44,038 bases of DNA from JANNXQ01 sp038238555 (GTDB lineage Bacteria; Verrucomicrobiota; Verrucomicrobiia; Chthoniobacterales; Chthoniobacteraceae). The notes beneath the pieces are model-generated. The model was not told the DNA's origin. It made no database searches and worked only from the letters and a program-made list of their open reading frames with translations. Positions within the stretch are counted from its first letter, which is position 1. Each line of letters starts with the position of its first letter. The stretch is from the NCBI GenBank assembly GCA_038238555.1, contig JBBRXP010000026.1, positions 1 through 44,038 of the forward strand. The letters run 5' to 3'. Shown here piece after piece: positions 28,282 through 36,294 of this stretch. The position numbers were made by a program, and so were the translations under genes.

Positions 28282-28868
28282 GCTTCCACCATTTCATCCG
28301 CGACACCGGCGGCTGGCGCACGCTGGGCAGCGAGACACTGTTTGCAAACACGCATCTCGAAGTCCTCCGCGTCTGCGTCACCTCCCCATCGCGGCCAGCG
28401 CCATTTGCGTGGACGGTCTGTCATCGCAAAGCCGCCGTGGTCATCGCACCTATGACGGCCGCCGGGGAGTTTGTGCTCATCCGGCAGGAGCGCGTGCCGA
28501 TTCGCGCGGCGCTCTGGGAATTTCCAGCCGGCCAGATCGATGACAACGAAGAGCCCGACGCCATCCGCTCGACCGGCCTGCGCGAACTGCGCGAAGAAGC
28601 CGGCTACGAGCTCGCCCCCGGCGGCGAGCTCGTGTCCCTCGGCCACTTCTTTCCGAGTTCCGGCTTCACCGACGAGCACAGCCATCTGCTGCTCGCGCGG
28701 CCCGTGATTCCGAGCCCCGCGGGTGCACAGCCAGACGCCGCCGAGTCCATCCTCGAGTGCCGCACCTTCCCGCCCGAGGAGTTGCGCGCGATGATCGCGA
28801 GCGGTGAGGTGCGCGACGCCAACACTCTCGCGACCTTTGCCCGGCTCGTGGCGATGGGGCTGGTCTAA
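28278..28868 (+). CDS. Nudix hydrolase, ADP-ribose pyrophosphatase-like
   Basis: This protein has 196 residues and starts in the last codon of argH (ATGA overlap). It has the fold of ADP-sugar pyrophosphatases: KAAVVIAPMTAAGEFVLIRQERVP, ALWEFPAGQID, then the Nudix box ending RELREEAGYEL. The box reads G-x5-E, then ten residues instead of seven before REL, so there is a three-residue insertion; the metal-binding REL-x-EE is intact. FFPSSGFTDEHSHLLLA fits the later strand that contacts the substrate. It probably hydrolyses an ADP- or NDP-sugar. It is the last gene of the run and abuts a PIN gene remnant. Confidence 0.9.
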   Translation: MSFHHFIRDTGGWRTLGSETLFANTHLEVLRVCVTSPSRPAPFAWTVCHRKAAVVIAPMTAAGEFVLIRQERVPIRAALWEFPAGQIDDNEEPDAIRSTGLRELREEAGYELAPGGELVSLGHFFPSSGFTDEHSHLLLARPVIPSPAGAQPDAAESILECRTFPPEELRAMIASGEVRDANTLATFARLVAMGLV

Positions 28869-28890
28869 AGGAGCGAGAGGACGGTTTTGA

Positions 28891-29191
28891 AAATTGCCTG
28901 GCTCGTGGCAACGTTCGGGCGCGCGGCGCTGGCGTGAATTTCTGCGAGCTCTGGATGGGATGCAGCAACTTCACGGCAATCTGGCGCCAAGCCGAATCGA
29001 GCTTTCGCTTCCGCCTCATTGCAGCCGATGCGGACAACAAGTTTGCCGACTGCGCAATCGCGGCCGAGGCGGACTTCATCATCACCGAAGACCGGCACTT
29101 CGACGCGCTATTCGGCTCCGGTTACAAACCGCAGCCGATCTCGCCAGGAGAGTTCATCCGCCGCTTCTTGCGTGAGGCGGGTGCGCGTTAG
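28891..29191 (+). pseudogene. PIN-domain toxin remnant, truncated and frameshifted
   Basis: The open frame from the GTG at 28934 (85 residues) ends like PIN-family putative toxins: AADADNKFADCAIAAEADFIITEDRHFDALFGSGYKPQPISPGEFIRR, with the acidic residues of the nuclease site. The family sequence that should precede it (RRWREFLRALDGMQQLHGNLA) is in a different frame, from about 28900 to 28985, and one extra base near 28985-28990 breaks the frame. The front ~70 residues, with the first catalytic Asp, are missing; the Nudix stop at 28868 leaves no room. It overlaps by 4 bases the end of the convergent hydrolase gene. I found no antitoxin beside it. Confidence 0.7.
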
Positions 29192-31149
29192 TGCCAATGT
29201 TCGTCGAAAAATCCGGCGTCGATGATGAGCCCGGGCGCGCGCGGGCCGGGCGGGGTGCGCAGATCGACGATGGCCCAGTCGGGGAGCTTCGGTGTCTGGT
29301 CGGAGTTGTTGAGGTTTGCCTCTTCGCGAAATGTCGGGCCGCTGTTGAGTACTACGTAGTTTTGAGGGTTGAGCGGATTTGGAAAAATGAGCGCCGGCGC
29401 GTGATGCGCGGCGTCGAGTGTGTAGCCGCGAAACTCGAGCGTCTTTGCATCCCACTTGAGCGGCAGTTTTCCTAAAATCTTCGCGAGCACTTTGTTCGAC
29501 GACGGATCGCCCCACAGGATGAGGTTCGCGTTCTTGATGTCGTCGTCGGTGATTGCGTTGTCGTCCTTCACCGGCGCGTCCCCGCGGAAGACCTTGCGCC
29601 AGAAATCCGTGGCGTGCGCGAGTTCGGAGTTCACCCACGCGCCGACGGCAGGGTTCAGCGGTTTGCCGGTGGGTCTGACAAAAACAAAACGCGACATGAA
29701 GGCGTGGTCGATCGGTCCGCAGACTTTCGTGGTTTTGCCTCTGAGAGTCTGGGCTGGGCCGGACTTCCACTGGCCGGCGGCCTTGTGAAATGAGGAGCCT
29801 CCGGCTGCATAGGGCGCGCTCACTTTCTGCCCGTCGATGAGCGCGTCGATTCGGTTTGCCCGCACGCTGATTGGCCCGGTTGCCGGGAGAGTGACGGTGA
29901 ATGCGGAGACGTTCCTGGTCTGGACCAGCAATCCCTCCTCGATGACTTCGCCGACAATGTCCGTGCGCTCCCAATGTTTCTCCAGCCCGTCCACGCGGAG
30001 CCACTTCATCGCGGGGTAAATGAGGGAGTAAGTCGTGAAGCGAACTCGTTCCGCCACCGCGTGACTTCCCTCGTCGGTGGCCGACTTCACGAGTTCCTCG
30101 ATCTTCGGCTTTGCGTCGGGATGAATTTTGTGCGCCGTCTGCGGGCCGATGATGTGCGGAATCGTAAGCCCCTCTTTTTTCAAAAACCGGATCATGATGT
30201 CGGCGGCCTGCTTCTGTTTATCGATCTCGCCGGAGTAGGCCACGGTGGTCGTGTTGAAAAGATTTGCCGCGTAGAGCGTCGAATCGTACCAGCGCCAGAG
30301 CACTTGCTCCCACCACGGCGGCGGGGTCTTGCCTTCGGCGAAGACGTTGAAAAATTCCGCGGTCTCGCCGAAGCCCGCGCCCGGAGCGACGGCAGCCCAC
30401 TGGCCGGCGAAGTGAGTGCCAAATTGCCACGCGCTCGCGCCGCCCATCGAGAAGCCGCGGACGACGAGGCGGCGCATGTCGATGGGATAATGCCGCGCGG
30501 CATTGTCGAGCGCTTCGAAGAGATCGACTTCGCCAGCAAATTTATTTGCGCAGCAGTAGCGTCCGTAAAGGTGCAGCACGAAAGCGCCCTCCGGCGTGAA
30601 CTCGCCTTTGTTAGTCATGCGCTGGTTGATGAAATCGAGTTCGCTCAATTTCTCGCTGCGGCCGTGGCACCAGAAATCGAGCCGGCGCGGCGTCTTGTCG
30701 CCGGGCTTCCACGAGTCGGGAATGACGAGGCCATATGGCTGCACCGAGCCATCGATGCGCGAGATGTAGCCGCGCGGCACGAGGCCGGTTTGTGCATTCC
30801 ACGGCGCGCGGCCGGCGCGCAATTCTTTCGCGCGCTCCATGCCGAGCGCGAGTTGGTGCCTGGCGATGGCGACTTGTTTTGGATCGAAAAATTCATCGTA
30901 GCGCAGCGCCCAATCCACGGACTTGTGGAAGATCATCACATCCGGCAGCAGCGCGAGTAGCTCCGGCTTGCCCGCGAGCGAGGCGCGCAGCTCGTCGATC
31001 TCCTTGCCCAGCGCGGCCACGCCGGCGATGAGTTCCACTCGCGCGGCTTCGGGAATGGCCACGCCAGGCGGCGGCACCGGGCGCACATCGGAAGGAGATT
31101 GAGCAAGCACAGCGCACGACAGCGCGAAAAATAGGAGAAGGAGACGCAT
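29188..31149 (-). CDS. Secreted alpha/beta hydrolase, prolyl-oligopeptidase-like
   Basis: From the ATG at 31149 the protein has 653 residues with a signal peptide (MRLLLLFFALSCAVLAQ). The middle holds a serine-hydrolase fold: VPRGYISRIDGSVQPYGLVIPDSW, a FWCHGR turn, and the nucleophile elbow RRLVVRGFSMGGASAWQFG (GxSxG). GPQTAHKIHPD could give the catalytic His. The N-terminal ~120 residues are helical, and the C-terminal 200 residues contain a beta-rich region followed by a part that looks like a second hydrolase-associated domain (WGDPSSNKVLAKILGKLPLKWD). The substrate is unknown; PVC bacteria have many such proteins. It is convergent with, and overlaps, the PIN remnant. Confidence 0.88.
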   Translation of the reverse strand: MRLLLLFFALSCAVLAQSPSDVRPVPPPGVAIPEAARVELIAGVAALGKEIDELRASLAGKPELLALLPDVMIFHKSVDWALRYDEFFDPKQVAIARHQLALGMERAKELRAGRAPWNAQTGLVPRGYISRIDGSVQPYGLVIPDSWKPGDKTPRRLDFWCHGRSEKLSELDFINQRMTNKGEFTPEGAFVLHLYGRYCCANKFAGEVDLFEALDNAARHYPIDMRRLVVRGFSMGGASAWQFGTHFAGQWAAVAPGAGFGETAEFFNVFAEGKTPPPWWEQVLWRWYDSTLYAANLFNTTTVAYSGEIDKQKQAADIMIRFLKKEGLTIPHIIGPQTAHKIHPDAKPKIEELVKSATDEGSHAVAERVRFTTYSLIYPAMKWLRVDGLEKHWERTDIVGEVIEEGLLVQTRNVSAFTVTLPATGPISVRANRIDALIDGQKVSAPYAAGGSSFHKAAGQWKSGPAQTLRGKTTKVCGPIDHAFMSRFVFVRPTGKPLNPAVGAWVNSELAHATDFWRKVFRGDAPVKDDNAITDDDIKNANLILWGDPSSNKVLAKILGKLPLKWDAKTLEFRGYTLDAAHHAPALIFPNPLNPQNYVVLNSGPTFREEANLNNSDQTPKLPDWAIVDLRTPPGPRAPGLIIDAGFFDEHWH

Positions 31150-31315
31150 ATGCCCGCCAGTGCTGGCATCCAGCGCGCGCGACGGCAACCTTCGAGTGCG
31201 GTGGCAGAGCGAAAGCGAGCGCAGCGAGCTTTCGCGGCGACACCGCCTCAGATCTTGTCCGCGGGTTTGTCGCGCACTTGCCTCCGCACTCCAAGTCCCC
31301 GATCCTCCGCGCCTC
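31150..31315. repeat. Divergent intergenic region with nested inverted repeat
   Basis: These 166 bases separate the divergent hydrolase and terC genes, so both promoters should lie here, though none is clear. GCGGTG (31198-31203) and GCGAAAGC (31209-31216) pair with GCTTTCGC (31228-31235) and CACCGC (31241-31246) to form a two-step hairpin. A smaller hairpin GCTGG-CAT-CCAGC lies at 31162-31174, of the same size class as the repeat hairpins elsewhere. The terC reading frame is open through here but reads as low-quality sequence. Confidence 0.6.
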
Positions 31316-32035
31316 ATGCCTTGGATCACTGATCCCCAAATCTGGATCAGCCTGCTCACGCTCACGCTGCTCGAGATCGTCCTCGGCATCGACAACATCA
31401 TCTTCATCTCCATCCTGGCCGGCAGGCTGCCCGCCGCGCAGCAGGGAAAGGCGCGCACCATCGGGCTGCTCCTTGCGCTGGGCACTCGCGTGCTCCTTCT
31501 GTGCTCGATCCTCTGGCTCACGCGGCTCACCGCCACGCTCTTCGCGGTGCGGGGCCACGGCTTCTCGGGCAAGGATCTCGTGATGATCGCCGGCGGCATT
31601 TTCCTGCTCTGGAAAAGTGTGCACGAAATCCACGGCAGTCTCGAAGGCGGCGAACACGCAGCATCCGCGCGTGGCGGCGCCACCTTCACGTCGGTCATCG
31701 CGCAGATCGTTGCCATCGACGTCGTCTTCTCGCTCGACTCGGTGATTACCGCCGTGGGCCTCGTGAAAGAGATCGGCGTGATGATCGCCGCGGTGGTGCT
31801 GGCAATGGTGGTGATGATCGTCGCAAGCGGCGCGATCGGCGCCTTTGTGAACCGTCATCCCACCATCAAGATGCTGGCCCTTTCCTTCTTGCTGCTGGTG
31901 GGCGTGGTGCTCATCGGCGACGGCTTCGGCCAGCACATCGAGAAGGGTTACATCTACTTCGCGATGGCGTTCTCCTTTGGGGTTGAAATGCTCAACATCA
32001 AGATGCGCGGGAAGAAGTTGAGTGTTGAGAGTTGA
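31316..32035 (+). CDS. TerC family integral membrane protein
   Basis: From the ATG at 31316 the protein has 239 residues and about seven membrane segments. WISLLTLTLLEIVLGIDNIIFISIL near the start and IVAIDVVFSLDSVITAVGLV in the middle are the two Asp-containing TerC motifs; RHPTIKMLALSFLLLVGVVLIGDGFGQHI and GYIYFAMAFSFGVEMLNI complete the family pattern. TerC proteins are linked to tellurite resistance and to metal (manganese) export. The last seven residues, KKLSVES, and the stop come from the GTTGAGN heptamer repeat that begins at 32014. Confidence 0.94.
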   Translation: MPWITDPQIWISLLTLTLLEIVLGIDNIIFISILAGRLPAAQQGKARTIGLLLALGTRVLLLCSILWLTRLTATLFAVRGHGFSGKDLVMIAGGIFLLWKSVHEIHGSLEGGEHAASARGGATFTSVIAQIVAIDVVFSLDSVITAVGLVKEIGVMIAAVVLAMVVMIVASGAIGAFVNRHPTIKMLALSFLLLVGVVLIGDGFGQHIEKGYIYFAMAFSFGVEMLNIKMRGKKLSVES

Positions 32036-32148
32036 GGGTTGGGGTGGCGCCGCTCTCCGCTCCGGGGACGGAGGTTCTTCGACAACTCGCGCGGAGCGCA
32101 CTCTCTTGCGGCAACGCGGAGGCCACTCAACTCTCAACACTCAACTTC
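32014..32148. repeat. Inverted pair of GTTGAGN heptamer tracts between terC and fumC
   Basis: The 23-base tract at 32014-32036 is the exact reverse complement of 32126-32148. Each is three units of GTTGAGN. The terC stop codon lies in the left copy and the fumC stop in the right copy, so two convergent genes end in mirror copies. The two arms could form a long stem over the 89-base spacer and serve as a shared terminator, but no T-tract follows. Confidence 0.85.
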
Positions 32149-33529
32149 CCCCTCCCGTCATCGCCACGGGATCCAGCGCCCGGGCGAGTTCGGCCTCGGG
32201 CAGCACTTTTTTCTCGCGGCAAATTTCGCGGACGGTCTTGCCGGTCTTCGCACTCTCCTTGGCGATCTCGGCGGCGCGGTCGTAGCCGATGATGGGCGCG
32301 AGGCTCGTGACCATCGCCATCGAATACTCGACGAGTTCGCTGCAACGAGTCGCGTTGGCCTGGATGCCATCCACGCATTTTTCGCGGAAGATATTCATCA
32401 CGTTGGCGAGCAGGCGGCAGCTCTCGAGCATGGCGTGCGCGAGCACCGGCATCATCACGTTGAGCTCGAAGTTTCCATTTGCCGCGGCCCACGTGACGGT
32501 CGCGTCGTTGCCAAAAACGCGCGTGCAGACTTGCAGCACGCTTTCGCACATCACGGGATTTACTTTGCCCGGCATGATCGAGGAGCCGGGCTGCGTCTCG
32601 GGCAGCAGGAGCTCGCCGATGCCGCAGCGCGGACCGGAGCCGAGCCAGCGGATGTCGCCGGCGATTTTGAAAAGCGAGACGGCGATGGTCTTGAGCTGGC
32701 CGCTGGCCTGGACGAGGCCGTCCTTCGCCGACTGCGCCTCAAAGTGATCGCGCGCCTCACGCCATGCGATGCCGGTCTGCTGCTCGAGATGCCGCACCAC
32801 TTTGCCCGCGAAATCCGGATGACTGTTGAGCCCAGTGCCGACGGCGGTGCCGCCGATGGGCAGCTCCGCGAGCGCCGCGAGCGCGTCGGCCGCGCGGAGT
32901 TGCGCGAGTTCCATCTGCCTCGAGTAGCCGCGAAATTCCTGCCCGAGCCGCACCGGCGTCGCGTCCATGAGATGGGTGCGGCCAATCTTGATCACGTCCC
33001 AAAATTCCGCCGCCTTCTTCTCGAGCGAGTCGTGAAGCTGGCGCGCCGCGGGGCCGACGGAGTTGCGCAGCGCTTCGCCGACGGCGACGTGGATCGCGGT
33101 GGGGATCACGTCGTTCGAGCTCTGGCTCATGTTCACGTGATCGTTGGGATGCACGGGATCCTTGCTGCCGATCGCCTTTCCCGCGAGCTGCGAGGCGCGA
33201 TTGGCGATGACCTCGTTGACGTTCATGTTCGTCGAGGTGCCGCTTCCGGTCTGGAAGATGTCGATCGGAAAGTGTGCGTCGAGCTTGCCGTCGATGATTT
33301 CCTGGGCGGCCCGCGAGATGAGAGTCGCGCGCGCTTCGTCGAGCCGGCCGAGTTCCCGGTTTGCCTGCGCAGCGGCCGATTTAATGAGACCGAGCGCGCG
33401 GATGAATTCGCGCCCGAAGGTGTAGCCGCTCACGGGGAAGTTGAGTACCGCGCGCTGCGTGCTCGCGCCGTAGAGCACCTCGGCGGGCACTTCCATGGCG
33501 CCCATGGAATCTCTTTCTGTGCGGGTCAC
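32141..33529 (-). CDS. fumC: Class II fumarate hydratase
   Basis: FumC interconverts fumarate and malate in the citric acid cycle. The GTG at 33529 gives 462 residues and aligns the start with known FumC (TRTERDSMGAMEVPAEVLYGASTQRA). Visible motifs are FQTGSGTSTNMNVNEVIANRA, MSQSSNDVIPTAIHV, KIGRTHLMDATPVRLGQE and the signature GSSIMPGKVNPVMCE. An upstream TTG at 33544 would only add repeat-derived codons. It lies 11 bases downstream of the methyltransferase stop, so the two may be cotranscribed. Its own stop lies in the right-hand heptamer tract. Confidence 0.97.
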   Translation of the reverse strand: MTRTERDSMGAMEVPAEVLYGASTQRAVLNFPVSGYTFGREFIRALGLIKSAAAQANRELGRLDEARATLISRAAQEIIDGKLDAHFPIDIFQTGSGTSTNMNVNEVIANRASQLAGKAIGSKDPVHPNDHVNMSQSSNDVIPTAIHVAVGEALRNSVGPAARQLHDSLEKKAAEFWDVIKIGRTHLMDATPVRLGQEFRGYSRQMELAQLRAADALAALAELPIGGTAVGTGLNSHPDFAGKVVRHLEQQTGIAWREARDHFEAQSAKDGLVQASGQLKTIAVSLFKIAGDIRWLGSGPRCGIGELLLPETQPGSSIMPGKVNPVMCESVLQVCTRVFGNDATVTWAAANGNFELNVMMPVLAHAMLESCRLLANVMNIFREKCVDGIQANATRCSELVEYSMAMVTSLAPIIGYDRAAEIAKESAKTGKTVREICREKKVLPEAELARALDPVAMTGGGS

Positions 33530-33537
33530 CGGCGGAG

Positions 33538-33563
33538 CTCTCAACTCTCAACGCTCAACTTCT
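33538..33563. repeat. GTTGAGN heptamer tract at the methyltransferase end
   Basis: On the minus strand this reads as AAGTTGAGCGTTGAGAGTTG and on, three heptamer units. It encodes the final KKLSVES of the methyltransferase and its TGA at 33541-33543. The same seven residues end TerC, an unrelated protein. The tract sits in the 11-base gap before fumC and the preceding codons. Confidence 0.85.
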
Positions 33564-34173
33564 TCCGCCGTCCGTTTTTCGCGTGGCCGTTCAAGCTGTG
33601 ACCATTGGCGGTCTTGTAAAATTTGGTCACATACATCGGTGGAAGATTTTGCAGGCAGTACTCGGATTCCGCGCGCGCGAAATGCCGGCAGTGGCCGCGG
33701 TCGCGCAGTTCATTGGTGACTTGATAAATGATGAACGCCGCGTGCCCGCCCGGCGCCAGCGAGTCGTAGGTTTTCCGCAAGAGTTCCCGCTTTTTCACCG
33801 GCTCGAGAATGCTGAAGGGAATGCCCGAGACCACAAAGTCGCAGTGGGCGTGGCCGCGCCGGTGGAGCTCGTCTTGAAGGTTCGCGGCGTCCGCATTCAT
33901 CACGGCCACACGGCGATTGTGGGCAAACTGTTTGCGCAGATGCTCGGCGAGTTCCGGGTCGAGCTCGAAGAGCAGCAGGTGCGCGTCGGGCTGCATGCGC
34001 TGCAGCAGCTCGCGCGTGTGGCAGCCTTCGCCCGGGCCAAACTCCACGATCACCCGCGCCCGCTTGAAATCGATCCGGTCTGCCACGCGCCGCACCAGCG
34101 CGCGCGAACTCGGAACGATGGAGGCCACTTGAAAAGGGCGCTTGAGAAATCGCTTCAAAAAAATCACGCTCAT
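33541..34173 (-). CDS. SAM-dependent methyltransferase, phospholipid N-methyltransferase-like
   Basis: From the ATG at 34173 the protein has 210 residues; a GTG at 34197 would add eight. The first part (MSVIFLKRFLKRPFQVASIVPSSRALVRR) is the start typical of PmtA and KsgA-like enzymes. VIVEFGPGEGCHTRELLQRM is the SAM-binding motif I, FELDPELAEHL motif II, and DFVVSGIPFSIL the motif IV region (with an SGIPF sequence). PmtA makes phosphatidylcholine by methylating phosphatidylethanolamine; an rRNA or small-molecule substrate is possible. The tail NGRRKKLSVES is Lys/Arg-rich and ends in repeat-encoded residues. Confidence 0.85.
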   Translation of the reverse strand: MSVIFLKRFLKRPFQVASIVPSSRALVRRVADRIDFKRARVIVEFGPGEGCHTRELLQRMQPDAHLLLFELDPELAEHLRKQFAHNRRVAVMNADAANLQDELHRRGHAHCDFVVSGIPFSILEPVKKRELLRKTYDSLAPGGHAAFIIYQVTNELRDRGHCRHFARAESEYCLQNLPPMYVTKFYKTANGHSLNGHAKNGRRKKLSVES

Positions 34174-34361
34174 GAGTGGCCGGAAAAAGGGCGACACTAT
34201 TTGCCGCGAGGCGCGCCTTGTCCAGCCATTCAGGCAGCACGATTTTTTTCTCGAAAAAGCCGGTTAATTCATTGACAGCAAATCCGCGATCCCACAGCCT
34301 GCGTCCTACAAGGCGGACCGAGGTAATTATAGAAGTTCCGCCCCGCCCCTGAGCTCCACTT

Positions 34362-34919
34362 ATGCATAATCTGATGACGGTTAAAGAGACTGCCGAGTAT
34401 CTGCGGATTCCGCTGCCCACAGTCTATTACTTGGTTCAACGCGGACAACTTCCGGCGATCCAGATCGGCGGTCGCTGGCGGGTGAAACGCGACGCGCTCG
34501 ATCGCGACATCCTCCGCAACGAAGAGCAAGGCCAGCCCACTGTGCTCGTGGTCGATGACGACGAAGCGCTGCAAAGCATGTTCAAGCTTTTCCTCAAAAA
34601 GAATGGTTACAGCCGGCTGGTGGTCGGCACCGGCAAGGACGCGCTCGCTGCATTCGAGAAGCAAAAGTTCGATCTCTGCTTTCTCGATCTTCAACTCCCG
34701 GACATGACGGGCGATGAGGTGTACAAAGTGGTCAAGGACAAGCATCCCGAGGTTCCGATCGTGATCATCACCGGCTATCCGGACAGCGAGATCATGAACA
34801 ACATTCTCAAGCACGGGCCGGTGACGGTGCTCAAGAAACCGCTGCGCGTGGACGACCTGCAGGAGACTCTGCGCCACCTCGGTCGCAAGGTGAGCCCCGT
34901 GCCATCGAAGGCGGCGTAG
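34362..34919 (+). CDS. Excisionase-type HTH fused to a response-regulator receiver domain
   Basis: This protein has 185 residues. Residues about 4-50 form a helix-turn-helix of the excisionase (MerR-like, HTH_17) type: LMTVKETAEYLRIPLPTVYYLVQRGQLPAIQIGGRWRVKRDAL. Residues about 60-172 are a CheY-like receiver: VLVVDDDEA with the acidic pocket D65-D67, the phosphoacceptor D109 in FLDLQLPDMTG, the switch Thr T137 in VIITGYP and K159 in VLKKPL. The order, DNA-binding first and receiver second, is unlike standard response regulators. No histidine kinase gene is within the window. The 164-base region before it contains TTGACA at 34272-34277 but no well-spaced -10. It may be transcribed separately from purD, 92 bases downstream. 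Confidence 0.92.
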   Translation: MHNLMTVKETAEYLRIPLPTVYYLVQRGQLPAIQIGGRWRVKRDALDRDILRNEEQGQPTVLVVDDDEALQSMFKLFLKKNGYSRLVVGTGKDALAAFEKQKFDLCFLDLQLPDMTGDEVYKVVKDKHPEVPIVIITGYPDSEIMNNILKHGPVTVLKKPLRVDDLQETLRHLGRKVSPVPSKAA

Positions 34920-35011
34920 CGTCCCAGCGCGCGCCGGCATCCTGGCCGAAACGGATGCAGAGTGGAATTCATTGAATCGTTCGGGGCGCGCCGGCAATCT
35001 CCGCGCTTTCA

Positions 35012-36280
35012 ATGAAAATCCTCGTCCTCGGCAGCGGCGGCCGTGAACACGCGCTCGTGTGGAAACTCCGGCAGAGCCCGCGCGCGCCGGCGCTCTTTTG
35101 CGCGCCGGGCAATGGCGGCATCGGCCAGATCGCGACCCTCGCGCCGATCCCGCTCGGCGAGCAGGAGCGCCTCGTGCAATTTGCGCGCGACGAGCGCATC
35201 GACCTCACCGTGGTCGGCCCGGACGATGCGCTCGCGGCGGGCATCGTCGATCGCTTTCAGGCGGCGGGCTTGCGCATCTTTGGTCCCACGCGGCGCGCGG
35301 CGCAGCTCGAGTGGTCGAAAGTTTTTGCCAAGGATTTTATGCTCCGTCACGGCATCCCGACCGCGCGGTCGGCAAGTTTTTCCGACAGCGCTGAAGCGCA
35401 GAGTTACGTGCGCAAAATGAACACGCCGCTCGTGGTGAAGGCCGATGGGCTCGCGCTCGGCAAAGGCGTGATCGTCGCGCATACGCCGGAGGAAGCGGCG
35501 CTGGCGATCCGCGAGATCATGGACGAGCGGAAGTTTGGCGACGCGGGGGAGCGCCTGCTCATCGAGGAATTTCTCGAAGGCCACGAGTGCTCGATCCACG
35601 CGCTGGTCGATGGGCGCGGCTGCCTGCTCTTCCCCAGCGCGCAGGATCACAAGCGCGCGCTAGACGGCGACGCGGGACCGAATACCGGCGGCATGGGAGC
35701 CTTCAGTCCCGCGACAAAAATCCTGCCGCCGATCCTCACCGCACGCGTGCGCGCGGAAGTGCTCGACCGCTTCATCGCCGGCGTGAAGGCCGACGGCATC
35801 GACTATCGCGGGATGCTTTTCCCGGGCCTCATGATCACGCCGCGCGGGCCTCGGGTGCTCGAATTCAACTGTCGATTTGGCGATCCCGAGACGCAGGTGT
35901 TGCTCCCGCGGCTCGAGAGCGATCTGGTCGAACTGCTCGAAGCCACCATCGACGGGCGGCTCGCGGAAGTGAGCGCGCGCTGGAAATCGGAGACCGCCGT
36001 GTGCGTGGTGATGGCCTCGGGCGGCTACCCCGGCAGCTACGAGACGGGCAAGCCGATCGGCGGACTCGACGCCGTACCCGCCGGCTCTCTGCTTTTCCAC
36101 GCGGGAACGCGGGTCGATAGCGGGCGGTTCGTCACCGCCGGCGGCCGCGTTCTCGGCGTCACGGCGCTCGCGCCGGATGTGGCCACCGCGCGGCTGCGCG
36201 CCTACGCCGGAGTGGATGCGATCAGCTTCGAAGGCGCGCACGTCCGGCGCGACATTGCGGGCAAGGCTCCGAGCGCGTAA
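35012..36280 (+). CDS. purD: Phosphoribosylamine-glycine ligase
   Basis: PurD joins glycine to phosphoribosylamine with ATP, the second step of purine synthesis. The 422 residues have MKILVLGSGGREHALVWKL, the N-domain VVGPDDALAAGIVDRF, the ATP-grasp lid and core TPLVVKADGLALGKGVIVA, EEFLEGHECSIHALVDG, the DHKRALDGDAGPNTGGMGA signature, and EFNCRFGDPETQV with metal ligands. Everything is intact and of normal length. The S41-like gene starts 14 bases later, suggesting one transcript. No other pur gene is near. Confidence 0.98.
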   Translation: MKILVLGSGGREHALVWKLRQSPRAPALFCAPGNGGIGQIATLAPIPLGEQERLVQFARDERIDLTVVGPDDALAAGIVDRFQAAGLRIFGPTRRAAQLEWSKVFAKDFMLRHGIPTARSASFSDSAEAQSYVRKMNTPLVVKADGLALGKGVIVAHTPEEAALAIREIMDERKFGDAGERLLIEEFLEGHECSIHALVDGRGCLLFPSAQDHKRALDGDAGPNTGGMGAFSPATKILPPILTARVRAEVLDRFIAGVKADGIDYRGMLFPGLMITPRGPRVLEFNCRFGDPETQVLLPRLESDLVELLEATIDGRLAEVSARWKSETAVCVVMASGGYPGSYETGKPIGGLDAVPAGSLLFHAGTRVDSGRFVTAGGRVLGVTALAPDVATARLRAYAGVDAISFEGAHVRRDIAGKAPSA

Positions 36281-36294
36281 CCTCGCCGCACTTT

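Noticed and set aside
32039..33601. Plus-strand frame of 520 codons opposite fumC
   Set aside because: FumC is certain; this frame reads as low-complexity His/Arg/Ala sequence.
34272..34333. Promoter from TTGACA at 34272 and TATAGA near 34328
   Set aside because: The two are about 50 bases apart, not 16-18, so they cannot belong to one sigma-70 promoter.
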